Positions 61,672-64,000 of a stretch of DNA of 64,000 nucleotides are shown one piece after another. Under the pieces are notes generated by a model that made no database searches, was not told the origin of the DNA, and saw only the letters and a list, made by a program, of their open reading frames with translations. This DNA comes from a virus. Every line of letters starts with the position of its first letter. Position 1 is the stretch's first letter. The DNA lies in the IMG/VR virus record IMGVR_UViG_3300027710_000025, positions 1-64,000 of that record. One strand, 5' to 3'. The translations under genes were made by a program, and so were the position numbers.

Positions 61672-64000
61672 ATGACTATTCAAGTAGTTAAACGTAGTGG
61701 ACAGCGAGTTCCACTAGATATTTCAAAAATACAAAGACAAGTAGCATTTAGCTGCCACGGAATAGATGGTGTAAGTCCGTCTATGATCGAGATCAAAGCA
61801 CAATTAGAATTCCACGATGGCATGACCACCAATACAATTGACGAATTGCTGTTAAAGGCAATGGTTGATCTAATTGATGAATCTGAGAATCCGGAAATAA
61901 ATCATACCAACTATCAATACGTAGCAGGACGCCAGCGTCTAAGTATGTTGCGTAAAGAAGTATACGGTGATTACGAGCCACCTAAATTATTCAACATCGT
62001 TAAGAAGAATGTTGAGTTAGGCATGTACACTAGCGAACTGCTAGATTGGTACACAGAAGACGAATGGAACATTATTGATCTATTCATTGACCATGCAAAA
62101 GACGAACAGTACACATTTGCTGCCATTGCACAGTTAGCTGAAAAGTATCTAGTACAGAATCGTGCCACTAACACAATATACGAAACGCCACAAGTACGTT
62201 ATGCAGTTGCCGCCGCCACAGCATTCCATTCCGAACCTAAAGATGTTAGACTAAAGTGGGTAAAAGAATACTACGAATGTGCCAGGGACGGCCACTTTAC
62301 GCTAGCCACACCTGTTCTCGCCGGTCTAGGCACAACCACTAAACAGTTTAGTAGTTGTGTTCTTATCAGCACTGACGATACACTGGACAGTATCTTCGCA
62401 TCAGGCGAAATGATGGCCAAATATGCTTCAAAACGAGCCGGTATTGGTCTCGAAATTGGCAGAATCAGACCGTTAGGTGCTCCTATTCGCAACGGTGAGA
62501 TCAAGCATACTGGAATGATTCCTTTCTTGAAGAAATGGTTCGCAGATTTACGTTCATGCTCACAAGGCGGTATCCGCAATGCCAGTTGCACAGTGACATA
62601 TCCTATTTGGCACGCTCAGTTTGAAGATCTTATTGTACTAAAGAATAATCAAGGTACTGAAGAAAATCGTGTGCGTCAAATGGATTACTCAGTTGTAGTT
62701 AACAAGATGTTTTGGAATCGCTACAAGCACAACGAAAACATTACATTCTTTGATCCTAACGAAGTTCCTGACCTACATCGAGCATTTTATCGCGACTCTA
62801 CAGAGTTTGAGAAGTTATACTTACAGTATGAACAAGATAAGACAAAAAAGAAAAAAGTCCTACCCGCCGCAGAAGTGTTTAAAAACGGCATACTTAAAGA
62901 GCGTACGGATACTGGAAGAATCTACTTTGTCAACATTGACAACGTCATCAACCAAGGCCCGTTCGATACAACTCTTGACCCGATATATCAATCAAATCTC
63001 TGCCAAGAAATTCTCTTGCCCACCCGACCTTTTCAACGCATTGAAGACCCGGAGGGCAGAATTGCTCTTTGCACTCTTGGATCAATAAACTGGGGTGCAT
63101 TCCGTAACCCGCAAGATATGCGTAAGGCCTGCAGGGTATTGGTACGTAGTCTAAGCAACTTACTAAACTATCAAGACTTCCTAAGTATTCAAAGCAAGTT
63201 AGCCAACACAGACTTTGAACCATTAGGTGTTGGTATTACTAACTTAGCCTACTGGCATGCCAAGCGTAGTTTCAAATATGGTGAAGCTGAAGCACTAGCA
63301 GAAGTCAAACGTTGGATGGAACATCAAGCATACTATCTTACTGAAACAAGTGTCGAGCTTGCCCAAGAGCGTGGGCCATGCGGACGTAGTCAGCACACTT
63401 ATTACGGTAAGGGAGTGTTTCCTTGGGAACGTAGAAATCCGGGAGTTAACGAACTAACAGACTTTACTCCCAGTATGGATTGGGAGCCGTTACGTGAACG
63501 TATGAAAAAATATGGTATTCGTAATGCTACCTTGATGGCCGTGGCACCGGTTGAGTCCAGCTCAGTTGTGTTAAACTCCACCAACGGAATTGAAATGCCG
63601 ATGGAATTGATTTCTGTAAAGGAATCGAAAGCTGGATCGTTTGTACAGGTCGTGCCAGAGTACAGACGTTTAAAGAATCGTTATCAGATGATGTGGGAAC
63701 AGACCGACTGTGTTGATTACCTGAAGACAGCCGCAGTATTAGCAGCTTACATTGATCAATCATTGAGCACTAACACATTCTATAATCCAGCACACTTTGC
63801 TAACGGTAAAGTTCCTGCTACATTGATTGCTAAGAACTTGATGCTTGCATACAAGTGGGGCATTAAGACCATTTATTATAGTCTAATTAATAAGGTAGGT
63901 GCCAAGACTAACGTCACTGCAACTACACAGGTTAATGGTATAAACGGATTTGCAATTAATGCAGCAGACAATGTTATCATTTATGATGACGCCGATTGCG
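61672..64000 (+). CDS. nrdA: Ribonucleotide reductase large subunit (class Ia), partial
   Basis: Starts MTIQVVKRSGQRVPLDISKI with an AGGTGG site and runs open to the window end (776 codons). ATP-cone at residues 1-95. Redox Cys229 in 'FSSCVLIS'. 'NLCQEILLP' and 'ALCTLGSINW' provide the thiyl-radical loop (Cys, Glu, Cys). It makes deoxynucleotides with an NrdB partner, presumably just downstream. Close to the full length of NrdA (about 760-780 residues). Confidence 0.95.
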   Translation, partial: MTIQVVKRSGQRVPLDISKIQRQVAFSCHGIDGVSPSMIEIKAQLEFHDGMTTNTIDELLLKAMVDLIDESENPEINHTNYQYVAGRQRLSMLRKEVYGDYEPPKLFNIVKKNVELGMYTSELLDWYTEDEWNIIDLFIDHAKDEQYTFAAIAQLAEKYLVQNRATNTIYETPQVRYAVAAATAFHSEPKDVRLKWVKEYYECARDGHFTLATPVLAGLGTTTKQFSSCVLISTDDTLDSIFASGEMMAKYASKRAGIGLEIGRIRPLGAPIRNGEIKHTGMIPFLKKWFADLRSCSQGGIRNASCTVTYPIWHAQFEDLIVLKNNQGTEENRVRQMDYSVVVNKMFWNRYKHNENITFFDPNEVPDLHRAFYRDSTEFEKLYLQYEQDKTKKKKVLPAAEVFKNGILKERTDTGRIYFVNIDNVINQGPFDTTLDPIYQSNLCQEILLPTRPFQRIEDPEGRIALCTLGSINWGAFRNPQDMRKACRVLVRSLSNLLNYQDFLSIQSKLANTDFEPLGVGITNLAYWHAKRSFKYGEAEALAEVKRWMEHQAYYLTETSVELAQERGPCGRSQHTYYGKGVFPWERRNPGVNELTDFTPSMDWEPLRERMKKYGIRNATLMAVAPVESSSVVLNSTNGIEMPMELISVKESKAGSFVQVVPEYRRLKNRYQMMWEQTDCVDYLKTAAVLAAYIDQSLSTNTFYNPAHFANGKVPATLIAKNLMLAYKWGIKTIYYSLINKVGAKTNVTATTQVNGINGFAINAADNVIIYDDADC

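Overview
The window is part of the genome of a lytic, T4-superfamily myovirus, probably infecting a betaproteobacterium. Virus evidence: dense overlapping genes, two opposed transcription blocks, T4-type late promoters (TATAAATA and nnTAAATA) in front of virion genes, collagen-like, LamG and beta-helix fibres, and a T4-like set of ATP-dependent DNA ligase, PD-(D/E)XK nuclease and NrdA. Many of the small late proteins look like those of marine and freshwater T4-like phages. Host evidence is indirect: a Bug/TctC-family periplasmic binding protein (33169-33951) and a BPSL0761-like protein (35873-36121) belong to families richest in Burkholderiales. No integrase, repressor or CRISPR is visible.

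Bases 1-12666 are an early block transcribed leftward: about 40 small, mostly unrecognised genes. Nearly every gene or gene pair follows a near-identical promoter (TTGACA, 17 bp, TATAAT) with a shared leader carrying AAGGAG. The block also holds a tRNA with a CAU anticodon (probably Ile2) and two structured non-coding RNA candidates (8345-8526 and 11401-11649). Bases 12667-13166 form a gene-free switch region with repeats, DnaA-box-like sites and a strand-composition flip, possibly a replication origin.

Bases 13167-30455 run rightward. They form a long modification island with translationally coupled genes: a phosphomannomutase-like HAD enzyme, a B12-type radical SAM enzyme, five GT-A-like glycosyltransferases, twin radical SAM proteins with extra N-terminal cysteines, two 2OG-Fe(II) hydroxylase-like proteins, a methyltransferase and a sulfotransferase-like protein. 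Bases 30456-34193 carry a secreted SleB-type cell wall hydrolase, a putative capsid-targeted protein, an opposed A-type iron-sulfur carrier/acyl carrier protein pair, a PP-loop ATPase and the Bug-family protein. Bases 34202-37034 are a self-contained sigma-70 unit: SWIM protein, DNA ligase, BPSL0761-like protein, three small genes and a complete translation initiation factor IF-1, closed by a terminator.

Bases 37033-49148 hold an HNH endonuclease and the fibre/virion module. Bases 49178-52028 hold an exported SNase-type nuclease, a fatty acid desaturase and an alpha/beta hydrolase. Bases 52183-61604 hold small virion or prohead proteins, an exonuclease, further hydroxylase-like proteins and a beta-helix tailspike. 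NrdA starts at 61672 and runs off the end.

Two themes stand out. Many late genes have the late promoter placed so that the start codon falls at or next to the predicted +1, implying leaderless mRNAs, and the phage also carries its own IF-1. The large radical SAM, glycosyltransferase and hydroxylase island suggests elaborate glycan or protein modification late in infection.
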